Positions 37,241 to 46,077 of a stretch of DNA of 64,000 nucleotides are shown here, piece after piece. The position numbers and the translations under genes were made by a program. Each line of letters opens with the position of its first letter. Positions within the stretch are counted from its first letter, which is position 1. The stretch is from assembly GCA_963788115.1 (NCBI GenBank), contig CAWBFD010000004.1:1116001-1180000 (forward strand), in the 5' to 3' direction. The notes below the pieces were generated by a model. That model was not told the origin of the DNA, searched no databases, and saw only the letters and a list, made by a program, of their open reading frames with translations. Source of the stretch: CAWBFD01 sp963788115. GTDB taxonomy: Bacteria > Actinomycetota > Thermoleophilia > Solirubrobacterales > 70-9.

Positions 37241-37633
37241 ATGTCGGAGACGAACATCGAGATCGTCAGGGCGTTCTTCGAAGCGGCGCTCGACGATCCG
37301 GAAGACGGCGGCAGGGCCTATCTCGCCGACGACGTCGAGTTCCTTCCCCTCAGCCGCATCGCCGGACCCTCGCGGGGACCGCAGGGCTTCATGGATCGGA
37401 TCGCTGATATCTCGGACCAATTCGAGCGGTACGACGTTCGACCGGAGCGCCTCCAGGGAGTCGGGCGCCTTGTGGTTGCCGATCTTCGGAGGGAGGGAAA
37501 GACCAGGCGAGGCCCGGCAGTGATCAGTGATCGCTTCGCGCAGGTGTTCACTCTGCGCAACGGCAAGATCACGCGGATCAGGTCCCTCCCCACCTACGCG
37601 GAAGCCCTCGAGGCCGCCGGGCTCCGAGAGTAG
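37241..37633 (+). CDS. SnoaL/NTF2-like protein
   Basis: 130 residues: 'SETNIEIVRAFFEAALDDPED', 'YLADDVEFLPLSRIAGPSRG' and the C-terminal 'PTYAEALEAAGLRE'. One alpha+beta-barrel NTF2-like domain. The family includes polyketide cyclases and limonene epoxide hydrolase as well as non-enzymatic binding proteins; the catalytic residues of the enzymes are not evident. It is just outside E2 attR and is close to the E2-borne copy, supporting exchange between host and element. Confidence 0.8.
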   Translation: MSETNIEIVRAFFEAALDDPEDGGRAYLADDVEFLPLSRIAGPSRGPQGFMDRIADISDQFERYDVRPERLQGVGRLVVADLRREGKTRRGPAVISDRFAQVFTLRNGKITRIRSLPTYAEALEAAGLRE

Positions 37634-37688
37634 TCAAGGGCTGGTGGTTCTCGCGCGCAGCGGGAGCGGGCGAAGCTACCATCCGCGG

Positions 37689-38333
37689 GTGATCGCTCGT
37701 CGCTGGCGGGGCTGGGCCGACGGTCCGGCGAACGCAGACTCCTACGTCGCGCACTTCGAGGGCGCCGTGCGACCGCGACTCGAGGCCACGGACGGCCTCG
37801 TGGACGCGACGCTCGAGCGGGTCGAGAGCGATGGTGGCCGTATCGAGATCGTGGTTGTCACTCGCTGGGCATCGATGGACGCGATTCGCGCCTTCGCGGG
37901 CAACGACGTTGATGTTGCCGTGGTCGAGCCTGAGGCGCGCGCGGTGCTCGACGACTTCGACGCGCACGTGCGCCACATCGAGCTGCGCGACGGCGACGCA
38001 TTCGGTCACCTCGAGCTCATCGACGTCGCCGCCGAGGCCGCGGCGCATGAGCCCTGGTTCAACGAGACGCTGACGACCGTCAACGACGCTGTGGTCCGAC
38101 TCGGAGTCATCGAGGGCGATTTCCACTGGCACAAGCACGACGACGAGGACGAGTTCTTCCTGGTCCTCGAGGGCGAGCTGCTGATCGACCTCCGGGAAGG
38201 CGACCGGACCGTGAGCCTCGGCCCACAGCAGGCGTTCACCGTTCCCCGCGGGGCGATCCACCGCACTCGCGCCCCCCGGCGCGCGACGATCCTCATGGTC
38301 GAGGCCGCCGGCGTGGCGCCGACCGGCGACTGA
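37689..38333 (+). CDS. Antibiotic-biosynthesis-monooxygenase-like domain fused to cupin
   Basis: 214 residues. The N-terminal 95 residues resemble the ABM/heme-oxygenase-like ferredoxin fold (WADGPANADSYVAHFEG, 'VTRWASMDAIRAFAG'). The C-terminal half is a cupin with metal ligands in 'DFHWHKHDDEDEFFLVLEGE' and 'VPRGAIHRTRAP'. GTG start with TACCAT six bases upstream, so again leaderless-like. The fusion could couple oxygen chemistry with metal binding, but no substrate is known. Confidence 0.75.
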   Translation: MIARRWRGWADGPANADSYVAHFEGAVRPRLEATDGLVDATLERVESDGGRIEIVVVTRWASMDAIRAFAGNDVDVAVVEPEARAVLDDFDAHVRHIELRDGDAFGHLELIDVAAEAAAHEPWFNETLTTVNDAVVRLGVIEGDFHWHKHDDEDEFFLVLEGELLIDLREGDRTVSLGPQQAFTVPRGAIHRTRAPRRATILMVEAAGVAPTGD

Positions 38334-38466
38334 TCGCCGAGCGCGGCCCGCCCGCGCCCGCCACGCGCGCCCCGATCGAGTGCGCGCGGCCAGTGCGCTG
38401 CTCCTCGTCGCGCCAAGCGGAAGCGGCGCCGCGCGGGAACAGCGGCCACCGCGATACTGCAACGGG

Positions 38467-38877
38467 ATGGAGAACGAGAACGTCGAGGCGGTTCGAGCGG
38501 TAGTTGACGCCTTCAATCGCCGCGACTTTGATGCCGCCATGGGCCCACTACGGGGTGACGTCACCTGGGAGCGGTTCCTCTCCCGAGCTGAGGCCACAAG
38601 CCCGGCGGTGCGAGGGAAGGCGGAGCTCCTGGCCGTCTGGAAGAGTCAGGCCGAGGCCGTCGACTTGCGGGTCGAGCCCGAGGAGTTCATCCCGGTAGGG
38701 AACAAGGTGATCGCGCCGATGCGGATGGTTGCGCGCGGCAGCGGCAGTGAGATCGAGCTGGTGAGCGTGGTCACGTGGGTGTCGACCTTCGACGACGGCG
38801 GTCTCTGTACCAAGGTCGAGGCTTACGAAAGTCGCGACGAGGCCCTCCGTGCCGCGGGTATGGGCAGCAGCGCTTAG
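38467..38877 (+). CDS. SnoaL/NTF2-like protein
   Basis: 136 residues: 'ENENVEAVRAVVDAFNRRDFDAAMGPL', 'DVTWERFLSRAEATSPAVRG' and C-terminal 'ESRDEALRAAGMG'. NTF2-like fold, more divergent than the other copies, and closer to polyketide-cyclase-type SnoaL proteins in the 'GKAELLAVW' region. The -10 GATACT lies eight bases before the ATG with no ribosome site. Function unknown. Confidence 0.78.
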   Translation: MENENVEAVRAVVDAFNRRDFDAAMGPLRGDVTWERFLSRAEATSPAVRGKAELLAVWKSQAEAVDLRVEPEEFIPVGNKVIAPMRMVARGSGSEIELVSVVTWVSTFDDGGLCTKVEAYESRDEALRAAGMGSSA

Positions 38878-39242
38878 GGCGGCGCGGAACGTGGTGCTCG
38901 CGATCGGCGTGCTTCCGCGAAATGCGGCGGGGCCCGATGCCGAGGAGGACGTCGAGAGGTGCACGTGGGTGCACGTGCTACGAGCTATCAGGCTCACCGA
39001 GGTCACCGCTGGGTTTCGCGCAGAGCGACAGGAAGTACGGCCTCCGCCGACCCCCTAGTCGGCCTCGAAAGCCGGGTCCGCCTGGCTGCCGAGGTCCTAG
39101 TTCTCGGGCACGAACCGGCTGGCCATGCATCTCCTGCTCGGTCATTTTTCTGGTCGCTTTCCTTGCGCTGACCTGGGTCGGCGAGATTGGGCTGCAGGCG
39201 GTGTGACCCTCCCTCGCCTTCTTTGGAGCTGACGTTTATAAG
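38878..39242. other. Gene-free stretch
   Basis: About 365 bp in which no convincing gene, RNA or repeat is seen. Open frames here are short and compositionally unconvincing. Confidence 0.5.
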
Positions 39243-40052
39243 GTGGCGCCAGTGGAGGTGAACCGCTATCTCGATCTGCTCGAAGACAGCCTGCTCGGCG
39301 TAAACGCGCGGCAACCGAACCAGGTCCTGGTCCCGCTCGACAGACCCCAAGGCGTGATCCGACCATTCGTCCAGCGCCAGTTCAAGCGCCGCGGATGGAT
39401 CATCTCGCGTTGGGCACGTCCGAACCTCGACCCGATCGAAGAGGGAGTGATTTGGCCGGAGATCGGGTTCACGATGATCGGCCGAGCGCGAATGCGAAAC
39501 ATTCGCGAATGCGTCGACAGCGTGATCGCCGATGGCATCCCAGGTGACCTGATCGAAACCGGAGTGTGGAGGGGAGGGGCCTGCATCTACATGCGCGGCA
39601 TTCTCGCCGCTCACGATCAAGACCGACAGGTCTGGGTGGCCGATTCCTTCGCCGGCCTGCCCGAACCGCACCATCCGGCCGATGCCGGGGCCGATTTCCA
39701 CACCTACGACACGCTGGCCGTCTCGCTCGATGAAGTGCGTGAGAACTTCGCTCGCTACCGCCTGCTCGATGACCGGGTGCAATTCGCCAAGGGGTGGTTT
39801 CGCGACACGCTCCCGGCTCTCCGTGACCGAACCTGGGCCGTTGTCCGACTCGATGGCGACATGTACGAGTCCACAATGGATGGACTCACGAATCTTTATG
39901 CCGGGCTCTCGCCGGGTGGATACCTGATCGTTGACGACTACGGCGATGTCCCCAACTGCAGGAGAGCCGTTGACGATTTTCGGGCCGGGAACAACATCTC
40001 GGATCCAATCGAGACCATCGACGCATTGGGCGTGTTCTGGCGCAAGTCGTAA
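39243..40052 (+). CDS. TylF/MycF-family O-methyltransferase-like protein
   Basis: 269 residues. The SAM-binding region 'IPGDLIETGVWRGGACIYMR' is typical of macrocin O-methyltransferases, with 'VWVADSFAGLPEPHHP', the metal/catalytic 'VVRLDGDMYESTMDGL' and 'YLIVDDYGDVPNCRRAV' following. These enzymes methylate sugars of macrolides or glycans using SAM and Mg2+. No polyketide or glycan cluster is adjacent, so the substrate is unknown. GTG start; an in-frame GTG nine bases later is equally possible. GC is lower than in the surroundings, which suggests transfer. Confidence 0.85.
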   Translation: MAPVEVNRYLDLLEDSLLGVNARQPNQVLVPLDRPQGVIRPFVQRQFKRRGWIISRWARPNLDPIEEGVIWPEIGFTMIGRARMRNIRECVDSVIADGIPGDLIETGVWRGGACIYMRGILAAHDQDRQVWVADSFAGLPEPHHPADAGADFHTYDTLAVSLDEVRENFARYRLLDDRVQFAKGWFRDTLPALRDRTWAVVRLDGDMYESTMDGLTNLYAGLSPGGYLIVDDYGDVPNCRRAVDDFRAGNNISDPIETIDALGVFWRKS

Positions 40053-40088
40053 GGGGCGCCCGGGACGACCCCTACTCAGACGCCCCGC

Positions 40089-40301
40089 CGGGAAGCCCTC
40101 GAAGCCGCCGGGCCGCTGCGCGTCAACGCGATCTCTCCCGGCGGCATCGGCATCGGCCGGACCCGCCAGCTGATCCCCCACGCGGGCGAGGCTCGGGACT
40201 TCGGCGCCGCCGCGGTGGCACTGATGCTAAACCTGGCGATCACCGGCGTCGTCGTCGACGTCGACGGCGGCGAGTTCCTCGGGACAATCAGCGACGCGTG
40301 A
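40089..40301 (+). pseudogene. 3' fragment of a short-chain dehydrogenase
   Basis: 71 codons with no start: 'LRVNAISPGGIGIGRT' then 'AAVALMLNLAITGVVVDVDGGEFL' is the C-terminal end of an SDR (PG loop and VDGG strand). It is preceded in frame by 'REALEAAG', which is the tail of a SnoaL protein, so the junction looks like a recombination product of two genes. Confidence 0.7.
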
Positions 40302-40344
40302 GCCAGACACCCAGTAGATGTGGGCCGCGCAGGCGCGCGGTCGC

Positions 40345-40947
40345 TCATCCGCCTTGCGGGCTCCTCATCCCGCCGGCCGCGGCGTAATAGACGGCCAGGA
40401 GCGCGTTGATCACCAGCACCGCCCCCGGGCTGACGAAGGCGATCCCGATCGAGGCCAGGTAGACGGGGGCTCCGGCGGTGAACAGCCGGGTTCGGCGACG
40501 GATCTCCTCGTCACCGAGGTCGACCCCGAGCTCCTGCCGGTGGGTGGTGATGTAGGTCCAGAGCACGCTGAAGCTGACCGCCATCAGGGACATCGCGCCC
40601 ATGTAGACGGCCGCGGCCACCTCCTCGTCGACGCCGGCGTCGAGGTGCTCGGCCAGAAGCGCCGTGGGGAACGGGATGAACGCGACCGAGAAGAGCAGCA
40701 AGAGGTTGAGGTAGAGCACCGTGCGGTTGGCGCGCTTGAGGTGATCGACGACGCCATGGTGGTTGACCCAGATGATCCCGATCACGAGGAAGCTGACCGC
40801 GAAGCCGGCGAACGAGGGCCACTCCTCGGTGAGCGCGTGCCAGAGGCCGCCCCCGCCGGCCTCGGGGACGCCGATCTCCAGCACCAGCAGCGTGATCGCG
40901 ATCGCGAAGACCCCGTCGCTGAACGCCTCCAGGCGGTTGATGGTCAT
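40345..40947 (-). CDS. TMEM175-family (DUF1211) membrane protein, putative K+ channel
   Basis: 200 residues with six hydrophobic segments. The family signature 'RLEAFSDGVFAIAITLLVLE' (with FSD) is at the N-terminus, and 'IIWVNHHGVVDHL' follows helix 3. Bacterial TMEM175 proteins are tetrameric potassium-leak channels built from six-helix subunits. It is the second potential K+ channel within 5 kb, though from an unrelated family to the one in E2. It is monocistronic on the minus strand. Confidence 0.88.
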   Translation of the reverse strand: MTINRLEAFSDGVFAIAITLLVLEIGVPEAGGGGLWHALTEEWPSFAGFAVSFLVIGIIWVNHHGVVDHLKRANRTVLYLNLLLLFSVAFIPFPTALLAEHLDAGVDEEVAAAVYMGAMSLMAVSFSVLWTYITTHRQELGVDLGDEEIRRRTRLFTAGAPVYLASIGIAFVSPGAVLVINALLAVYYAAAGGMRSPQGG

Positions 40948-41016
40948 TGCTTCGCCATCAGGCGGGGGCGCTATCCGCCAGGTCGTTGCCCCCTGGCAGC
41001 GCCACGGTCGCGCCCC

Positions 41017-41196
41017 TTAGGCGTGTGTCGTCCAGCCGTCGACCGCGCGCGCCGAGTCGAGCACGGCCTCGGAGATGGTCGGGTGAGGGTGGACGATCCG
41101 GGCCAGCTCCTGGTAGCCGCCGATGATCTTCACCAGCCCGGCCCGGTCGTCGTAGACGACGGAGGCGCCGACGCCACCGAGCTTGAACTTGCCCAT
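41017..41196 (-). pseudogene. Dihydrolipoyl dehydrogenase C-terminal remnant
   Basis: 59 codons plus stop. 'GKFKLGGVGASVVYDDRAG' followed after an internal deletion by 'RIVHPHPTISEAVLDSARA' and 'DGWTTHA'. The HPHPT motif with catalytic His and SEA is diagnostic of the dimerisation domain of lipoamide dehydrogenases. Most of the enzyme, including the flavin domains, is missing. Confidence 0.75.
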
Positions 41197-41338
41197 ACGT
41201 ATCCGTCTTGTCTGTTCCTTTCCTCTAAACCAGTAACGGCCATCGACGCCACGCTACTCCTTGGTGGGCTTGTTGGCGGCGGTCGCCGCTAGTCCCAGAC
41301 CGCTCGGTCCGGCGGGTGGGCTCAGGCGCCTGATCCAT

Positions 41339-41692
41339 GGTGGTACCTGCCGGGGGCGGCGCGAGCGGGCGATCGGTCTCGACATCCACCGCGACTTCGC
41401 AGAGGTCGCGATCGCCGAGGGAGGCGCGATCCGCTCCGCCGGCCGGATCGAGACGACCCCGGCGGCGCTTCGGCTGTTCGCCGGACGCCTTGGGGCGGAC
41501 GACCGGGTGGCGCTCGAGGTCTCCGGCGACGCCTGGGAGGTGGCGCGGATCGTTCGCCCCCACGTCGCCCGGGTGGTGGTCGTCTCCCTGGCCGACACCC
41601 GGGATCCGCTCGGCCCGGGCGAAGACCGACCGCCTCGACGCCCGGGTGCTGGCCAAGCTCCTGGCCTCGGGCTCGCTCGACGCGGTCTGGGT
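41339..41692 (+). pseudogene. IS110-family transposase remnant
   Basis: 'IGLDIHRDFAEVAIAEGG' (first Asp of the DEDD site) and 'DRVALEVSGDAWEVARIV', then a frameshift near 41610 into 'IRSARAKTDRLDARVLAKLL', the second conserved acidic segment. The C-terminal Ser-containing half is absent. No IS ends were identified. Confidence 0.75.
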
Positions 41693-41847
41693 ACGACGGC
41701 CTGCTCGACCGGACCCTCGATCACCCCGCCCGACGTCGTCGGCAGGGATCATCCCAGCGGACAGCGCTTCCGTCTTCGTGGAGTACGAACCGGCGGGGTA
41801 CGATGGGCCACAGCGGACCTGGCGGGCAACCCGACGGAGGAGGAGTC

Positions 41848-42261
41848 ATGGCCACCGCAACCGACGTCGCCGAGCTACTCGCCACCCACCCGAAGCCGAG
41901 CGAGGTCGATCGCGAGACGCTCGCCCGCTGCATCGCCGAATGCTTCGACTGCGCTCGCAGCTGCACGGCGTGCGCGGACGCCGATCTCGCCGAGGAGGAC
42001 CTCTCCGAGATGCGGAGATGCATCCGCCTGTGCCTCGACTGCGCCGATGTCTGCGACGCCACAGGGCGTGTGGTGAGCCGTCAGACCGAATACGAGCCGG
42101 AAACCTCGAGAGCGCAGGTCGAGAGCTGCCGGCGGTCATGTTCGGCATGCGCCGAGGAGTGCGAGCGCCACTCCCAGCATCACGAGCACTGCCGGATCTG
42201 CGCCGAAACCTGCCGGCGTTGCGAGGAGGCATGCGCCAGCCTGCTCGACGCGATCGGGTAA
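41848..42261 (+). CDS. Cys-rich four-helix-bundle copper-binding protein (DUF326 / Csp-like)
   Basis: 137 residues with a strong ribosome site (ggaggagg). It has about 18 cysteines and several His in helical CxxxC/CxxC repeats: 'CIAECFDCARSCTACA', 'CIRLCLDCADVCDA', 'CRRSCSACAEECERHSQHHE' and 'CRICAETCRRCEEAC'. This matches copper-storage (Csp) and DUF326 four-helix bundles that line the core with Cys thiolates to hold Cu(I). There is no signal peptide, so it is cytosolic. It lies just after the IS110 remnant with no copper exporter nearby. Confidence 0.88.
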   Translation: MATATDVAELLATHPKPSEVDRETLARCIAECFDCARSCTACADADLAEEDLSEMRRCIRLCLDCADVCDATGRVVSRQTEYEPETSRAQVESCRRSCSACAEECERHSQHHEHCRICAETCRRCEEACASLLDAIG

Positions 42262-42428
42262 GCCCACTCAGGACGACCTGACCAGCTGATCACGGCGAGG
42301 CCGAGGAGGACTCGTCGGCCCTCGACGAGCTCGACGACGAGCTAACCCGTCGCGCTCTGCCACCAGCGCCACGCGCAGATCACGCGGGCCGAGCAGCTGC
42401 AGGGACGGAGCGTCAGGTGAGCGAGGGC

Positions 42429-42470
42429 CTACCTCCGCAGGCCGGCGGCTTCGAGGGCGGCGTTCGGGTC
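42429..42470 (-). pseudogene. SnoaL C-terminal remnant
   Basis: On the minus strand '(A)ALEAAGLRR' followed by a stop, the tail signature of the local SnoaL family, with no recognisable body upstream. Confidence 0.5.
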
Positions 42471-42503
42471 GGCAGTCGTGGTTGGTGCTCTCGGCGTTCT
42501 GCC

Positions 42504-42821
42504 CTAGAAGATGGTCTCCGCGCCCTCGATCAGCCCGAGCGCCTCCTCCATCGAATACGTGGCGTGGATCCTTACCGTGTTCCACTGCATGAGGCGGCTC
42601 TGGAGGGCGAAGTCCCTGACCGAATCAATGTCGTCCGCCTCGACGACCGCGAGGATGATGTGGTCCGGGCCGAAGATGCGCAGCGTGACGATGTTGATGC
42701 CGAGCTGCTCTGCGAGGTGAGGGATCTGGCTGGCACCCTCCAGCATTATCTGCCGCGTCTTAGCATTGGCCGTCGGGCAGAGGTCGGGCGGATGCTCGGC
42801 GATGACTGCGAATGTTGCCAT
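42504..42821 (-). CDS. Small alpha/beta protein of unknown function (DUF3303-like)
   Basis: 105 residues: 'MATFAVIAEHPPDLCPTANAKT', a central 'INIVTLRIFGPDHIILAVVEAD' and a C-terminal 'TYSMEEALGLIEG'. The strand-helix-strand pattern resembles ferredoxin-like dimeric proteins (DUF3303/GYD type). No catalytic motif is evident. It has a ribosome site (ggaggttctc) before the ATG. Monocistronic. Confidence 0.55.
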   Translation of the reverse strand: MATFAVIAEHPPDLCPTANAKTRQIMLEGASQIPHLAEQLGINIVTLRIFGPDHIILAVVEADDIDSVRDFALQSRLMQWNTVRIHATYSMEEALGLIEGAETIF

Positions 42822-43165
42822 GAGAACCTCCGTGGCTTGCCGGATCTCAGCCTAACCGCGTGCCGCGCTGCTTGCTAGCGGGTGGACGGGCGGTGATCTC
42901 GAGCACGTGCCGCCAGAACGTCCTCGTGCCCCCCTCTCCAGCCCGTTGAGCTCGGCGCGCCGGATCGCGACCCGCCGGCCGGGGCGCGGGTAGTCGTTCA
43001 GCCTGGTCCGATCAGAGTCAGCTGTTCTGCCTCCCGCCGCCGGCCGGCCGACGGGCCAAGAGCACGGCCGCCCACGAAGCTTGAGGCGGCCGTGCTCGTG
43101 TCGAGCCGTAGGGCTGGGGCGGCATGTGTGGGCAACGCCCCGGCCCCGGCCTTGGGGAGCTCTAG
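42822..43165. other. Intergenic region with strong hairpin
   Basis: No gene is seen in 344 bp. A 13-bp perfect stem gagcacggccgcc (43060-43072) / ggcggccgtgctc (43085-43097) could terminate the minus-strand gene that ends at 43166. Confidence 0.6.
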
Positions 43166-43369
43166 CTAGCCGCCCTGGTTGCCGGGCTGGCCCTCGTAGC
43201 CGAGCAGTCCGGGAGGCTGTCCGCCTCCGTCGCCGGCATGCGGCTGGCCACCCTGGTTGCCGGGCTGGCCCTCGTAGCCGAGCAGTCCCGGCGGCTGGTC
43301 TGCGAACGCCGCCGGCGCCCCGATCAACAGCGCCGCGATCGCTAGCAGCAGCGCAAACACCTTCCTCAT
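43166..43369 (-). CDS. Small secreted Gly/Gln/Pro repeat protein
   Basis: 67 residues from the ATG giving MRKVFALLLAIAALLIG, a signal peptide ending near AAFA, preceded by the ribosome site aaggagg. The mature part is two copies of a 17-residue unit QPPGLLGYEGQPGNQGG joined by 'QPHAGDGG'. The DNA repeats are almost identical, so the duplication is recent or kept by conversion. Function unknown; a secreted matrix or peptide-like product is possible. Confidence 0.7.
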   Translation of the reverse strand: MRKVFALLLAIAALLIGAPAAFADQPPGLLGYEGQPGNQGGQPHAGDGGGQPPGLLGYEGQPGNQGG

Positions 43370-43731
43370 CGGAACCTCCTTGATCGATTGCGGGTCGCGC
43401 CTTCTCTGACCGTGATTCCCCCTGTCACGGTGGATGCCGTGAGGCAACCCGCGAATCGCCAGTGAAATCGGGCGCTACTGCACCTTTAAACGCCCGAGTC
43501 CCGTTTTTGTCGGGGCGGTGTTCCAGAATCAGCGTTGGCCGCGCCAAAGGCCAGGCTCGACCCGGCGACCCCGTCGAGCGAGCCGCGATTGAGATTGACC
43601 TCATGGCGCTCTACGTGCACGCGGCCTCGCGGCACCGTAGCTCCCCCGCAGCAGATCCGCGGGGTTCGTCTCGGTTCAAGTTCTCGCGTGGCCCGGTCGA
43701 TAGATATCAAGTGAGCAAGGGAGTTACTCGA
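43370..43731. other. Gene-free stretch
   Basis: About 360 bp with no convincing feature. The promoter of the secreted repeat protein must lie at its left side. Confidence 0.45.
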
Positions 43732-43866
43732 ATGACCCAAGAGCAAGCACAGAAGAAGGCCGAGGACCTTAACCGGAATGCCCAGCGTTGTGGCCTTCGC
43801 AAGAAGTACGTGGTGATCTCCACCTGCACCATGGGGATCGTCGTTGCCGAACGGTGCAAGCTCTGA
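43732..43866 (+). CDS. Small protein of unknown function
   Basis: 44 residues from ATG 43732 (a GTG at 43711 would add seven). 'TQEQAQKKAEDLNRNAQRCG' helix, then 'KKYVVISTCTMGIVVAERC' strands with three cysteines in all. Lower GC than the surroundings. The sequence looks protein-like (helix-strand-strand, no stop-rich composition), but no family is recognised. Confidence 0.45.
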   Translation: MTQEQAQKKAEDLNRNAQRCGLRKKYVVISTCTMGIVVAERCKL

Positions 43867-44126
43867 TGACTGTGAAGGAAGTTCCCTTCGACTCTCTGCT
43901 GCACCGTCGCGTGAGTTGAGCCGTCCGGAGGGGCGCGGGCACATCTCCTCCGTGCATCTCCTAGGGGGGCCGGGGAAGTGGTCGTTACTGACACCCCGGT
44001 AGCGCCTCTCCCGACGGTTCGCTTGCGCTCTCAGGCTTCGCGGCTCCACCCGGTTCACGGGGTTTTCACGATCGGGTTACCGCGCGGTTACGCGCCTCGC
44101 CGAGTGGCTGAGTTGACTGGCGTCCG

Positions 44127-45353
44127 ATGAGGCCGAGGCACCTGCCCTCCCTACCAGTCGCCGCCGCAGCTCTGCTCGGGCTCGGGGGGTTGCTCGCGGC
44201 GGGCACCTCGGCCGCGGCGCAGGCGGTGCCGACCCTCGAGGCGAGGGCGATCCTGCCCGCCGACGCGACCGCGCCGGCGCCGTTCCCGGGGGTGCCCAAC
44301 ACCGAACCGGCGCCCGCTCCCGGCTCGACCCAGCCGGTGGGCGGCTTCTCGGCGCTCCTTCCCGCCCACGGGCGCGACGTGTTCTGGGCGATGCCGGACA
44401 ACGGCTTCGGCAACAAGGCGAACTCCCGGTCGTTCCTCCTCCGTGTCTACAGGGTGAGGGCTGATTTCGAGACCCGCCGCGGAGGCGGCGGTGATGTCGA
44501 GATCCTGGACTGGATCACGCTGCGCGACCCGGCCGAGCGGGTGCCGTTCGAGATCGTCACCGATGGCACCGACGACCGCCTGCTGACCGGCGGCGACTTC
44601 GACATCGAGTCGTTTCGGATCACTCGCCAAGGCGAGCTCTGGTTCGGCGACGAGTTCGGCCCGTTTCTCCTTCATACCGACCGGAGCGGCCAGGTGCTGG
44701 AGGCGCCAATCCCGCTGCCCGACGTCAAGTCGCCCGACTACCCGGCCGACCTCGCGCCGCCGTACATCGGGGCTCCGAACCTCGCCAGCTCGAATGGGTT
44801 CGAGGGGATGGCCCTGTCAGAGGACGGCAAGACGCTCTACCCGACGCTCGAGGGCCCGGTGGTGGGCGACGATCCGACGCAGCGCAGGATGTACGAGTTC
44901 GACCTTCGCAAGGGGGAGTACAGCCCGATCCGCCGCGTCTATCCGGTGGCCGAGTCCGGGCTCCTGGTCTCCGACCTGACGGCCCTGGACACGCATCGCC
45001 TGGTGGCCCTCGAGCGCGACAACTTTCAGGGCGCAGCGGCCGCCCACAAGCGCGGGTTCGTGATGGATCTTCGTCGCACGGGGCCGGACGGTGCGCTGAT
45101 CAAGCGACCCGTCGTCGACCTGCTCGACCTCGCCGATCCAGACCTGATCTCGCTTCCGGCCCGCGCCGGCGACATCGGCCTCGGCGACCCATTCGCGATG
45201 CCCTACGTGACGATCGAGGCAGTCCTCCCGCTTCACGGGAGCCGGCTCGCGATCGTCAATGACACCAACTTCGGGTCGACCGGGCGGAACCCCGCGTTAC
45301 CGGATTACAGCGACTTCGTCGTCGTCCAAGTCCCGGATCTGCGCGGCTGGTAA
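44127..45353 (+). CDS. Secreted esterase-like phytase family protein
   Basis: 408 residues. Signal peptide: RPRHLPS then 'LPVAAAALLGLGGLLAAGTS' and AAAQA. The mature domain has 'GGFSALLPAHGRDVFWAMPDNGFG', 'FDIESFRITRQGELWFGDEFG', 'NGFEGMALSEDGKTLYPTLE' and 'IEAVLPLHGSRLAIVNDTN', the repeated beta-propeller pattern of the 'esterase-like activity of phytase' family. Predicted extracellular phosphatase or esterase, perhaps metal-dependent. Standalone gene, convergent with the next. Confidence 0.85.
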   Translation: MRPRHLPSLPVAAAALLGLGGLLAAGTSAAAQAVPTLEARAILPADATAPAPFPGVPNTEPAPAPGSTQPVGGFSALLPAHGRDVFWAMPDNGFGNKANSRSFLLRVYRVRADFETRRGGGGDVEILDWITLRDPAERVPFEIVTDGTDDRLLTGGDFDIESFRITRQGELWFGDEFGPFLLHTDRSGQVLEAPIPLPDVKSPDYPADLAPPYIGAPNLASSNGFEGMALSEDGKTLYPTLEGPVVGDDPTQRRMYEFDLRKGEYSPIRRVYPVAESGLLVSDLTALDTHRLVALERDNFQGAAAAHKRGFVMDLRRTGPDGALIKRPVVDLLDLADPDLISLPARAGDIGLGDPFAMPYVTIEAVLPLHGSRLAIVNDTNFGSTGRNPALPDYSDFVVVQVPDLRGW

Positions 45354-45361
45354 CCGCGGCC

Positions 45362-45904
45362 TCACCGGACCTTCGACCACTGGGCCTTGTGGGCACGCTT
45401 CGCCGCCTGGTAGTCGGCGAGCGCCTGCGGGGAGTCGACGTCACCCAGGGTCGGATGCCCTGGCACGAGGTCGTGGGCGGCCTCGACGCCGAACCGCTTC
45501 GCGAGGACCGCACCCAGCGCCTTGACCTTCATTTCGCCGAAGCCGGGGAGAGCGGCCAGGTTGGCGCGGAGCGCATCCGTGTCCGAGGCGCCGGTCCAGA
45601 CGCGCGCAGCATCGCCGTCGTAGCGGTCGCGAATGTGTACCGCCAGGTCGTGCACGCGCTGAGCCATCGACGCCGGGAAGCGGTGAATCGCCGGCCTCGC
45701 GCGGAAGACCGGCTCGAGATCGGCGGACGCCAGGGTGCCGGCATCGATCGCACCCAGGCGCTCTCGGAGGGCCAGTGGCCCGGTGAACGCCTTCTGCACG
45801 GTGACCTGCTGGTCGAGGACGAAGCCAACCACCAGGGCCATCGGATCCGAGGCGATCAGGGCATTGGCCTCATCGGAGTCCGTGAAGTACAGCCGGTCAG
45901 GCAT
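45362..45904 (-). CDS. HhH-GPD-type base-excision repair-like protein
   Basis: 180 residues from the ATG giving MPDRLYFTDSDEAN. 'FVLDQQVTVQKAFTGPLALRERLG' matches the QQ segment of the EndoIII/AlkA superfamily, and 'ALPGFGEMKVKALGAVLAKRFG' is the helix-hairpin-helix (L-P-G-x-G). The catalytic Lys/Asp pair of classic EndoIII and the FeS cluster cysteines are not seen, so activity may be limited to alkylated-base excision or lost. The frame is open 22 codons further upstream without a better start. Confidence 0.82.
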   Translation of the reverse strand: MPDRLYFTDSDEANALIASDPMALVVGFVLDQQVTVQKAFTGPLALRERLGAIDAGTLASADLEPVFRARPAIHRFPASMAQRVHDLAVHIRDRYDGDAARVWTGASDTDALRANLAALPGFGEMKVKALGAVLAKRFGVEAAHDLVPGHPTLGDVDSPQALADYQAAKRAHKAQWSKVR

Positions 45905-46077
45905 GGAGCCGATCGTACCCGGCGGTTGCGGTTTTCCGGACGTGCACGTCTTGCCGGCCCAGCCTGCCACGGCGGGATGACCGGAAATGGCGCCCCGGAG
46001 CTCATGGTCGCCGAGGTTGAGGACAGTGCCTGACCTAAACCGCCAATAGTGTGCGGCGACCCCGAAGGCGACGCGGA

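Noticed and set aside
39090..39150. Minus-strand 'ASRFVPEN' plus stop, similar to the C-terminus of the VOC protein at 46078.
   Set aside because: The match is nine residues only and no further VOC sequence lies upstream.
43166..43320. The duplicated DNA in the secreted repeat gene as an insertion-sequence end or CRISPR.
   Set aside because: It is fully explained by an in-frame duplication in a coding gene with signal peptide and ribosome site.
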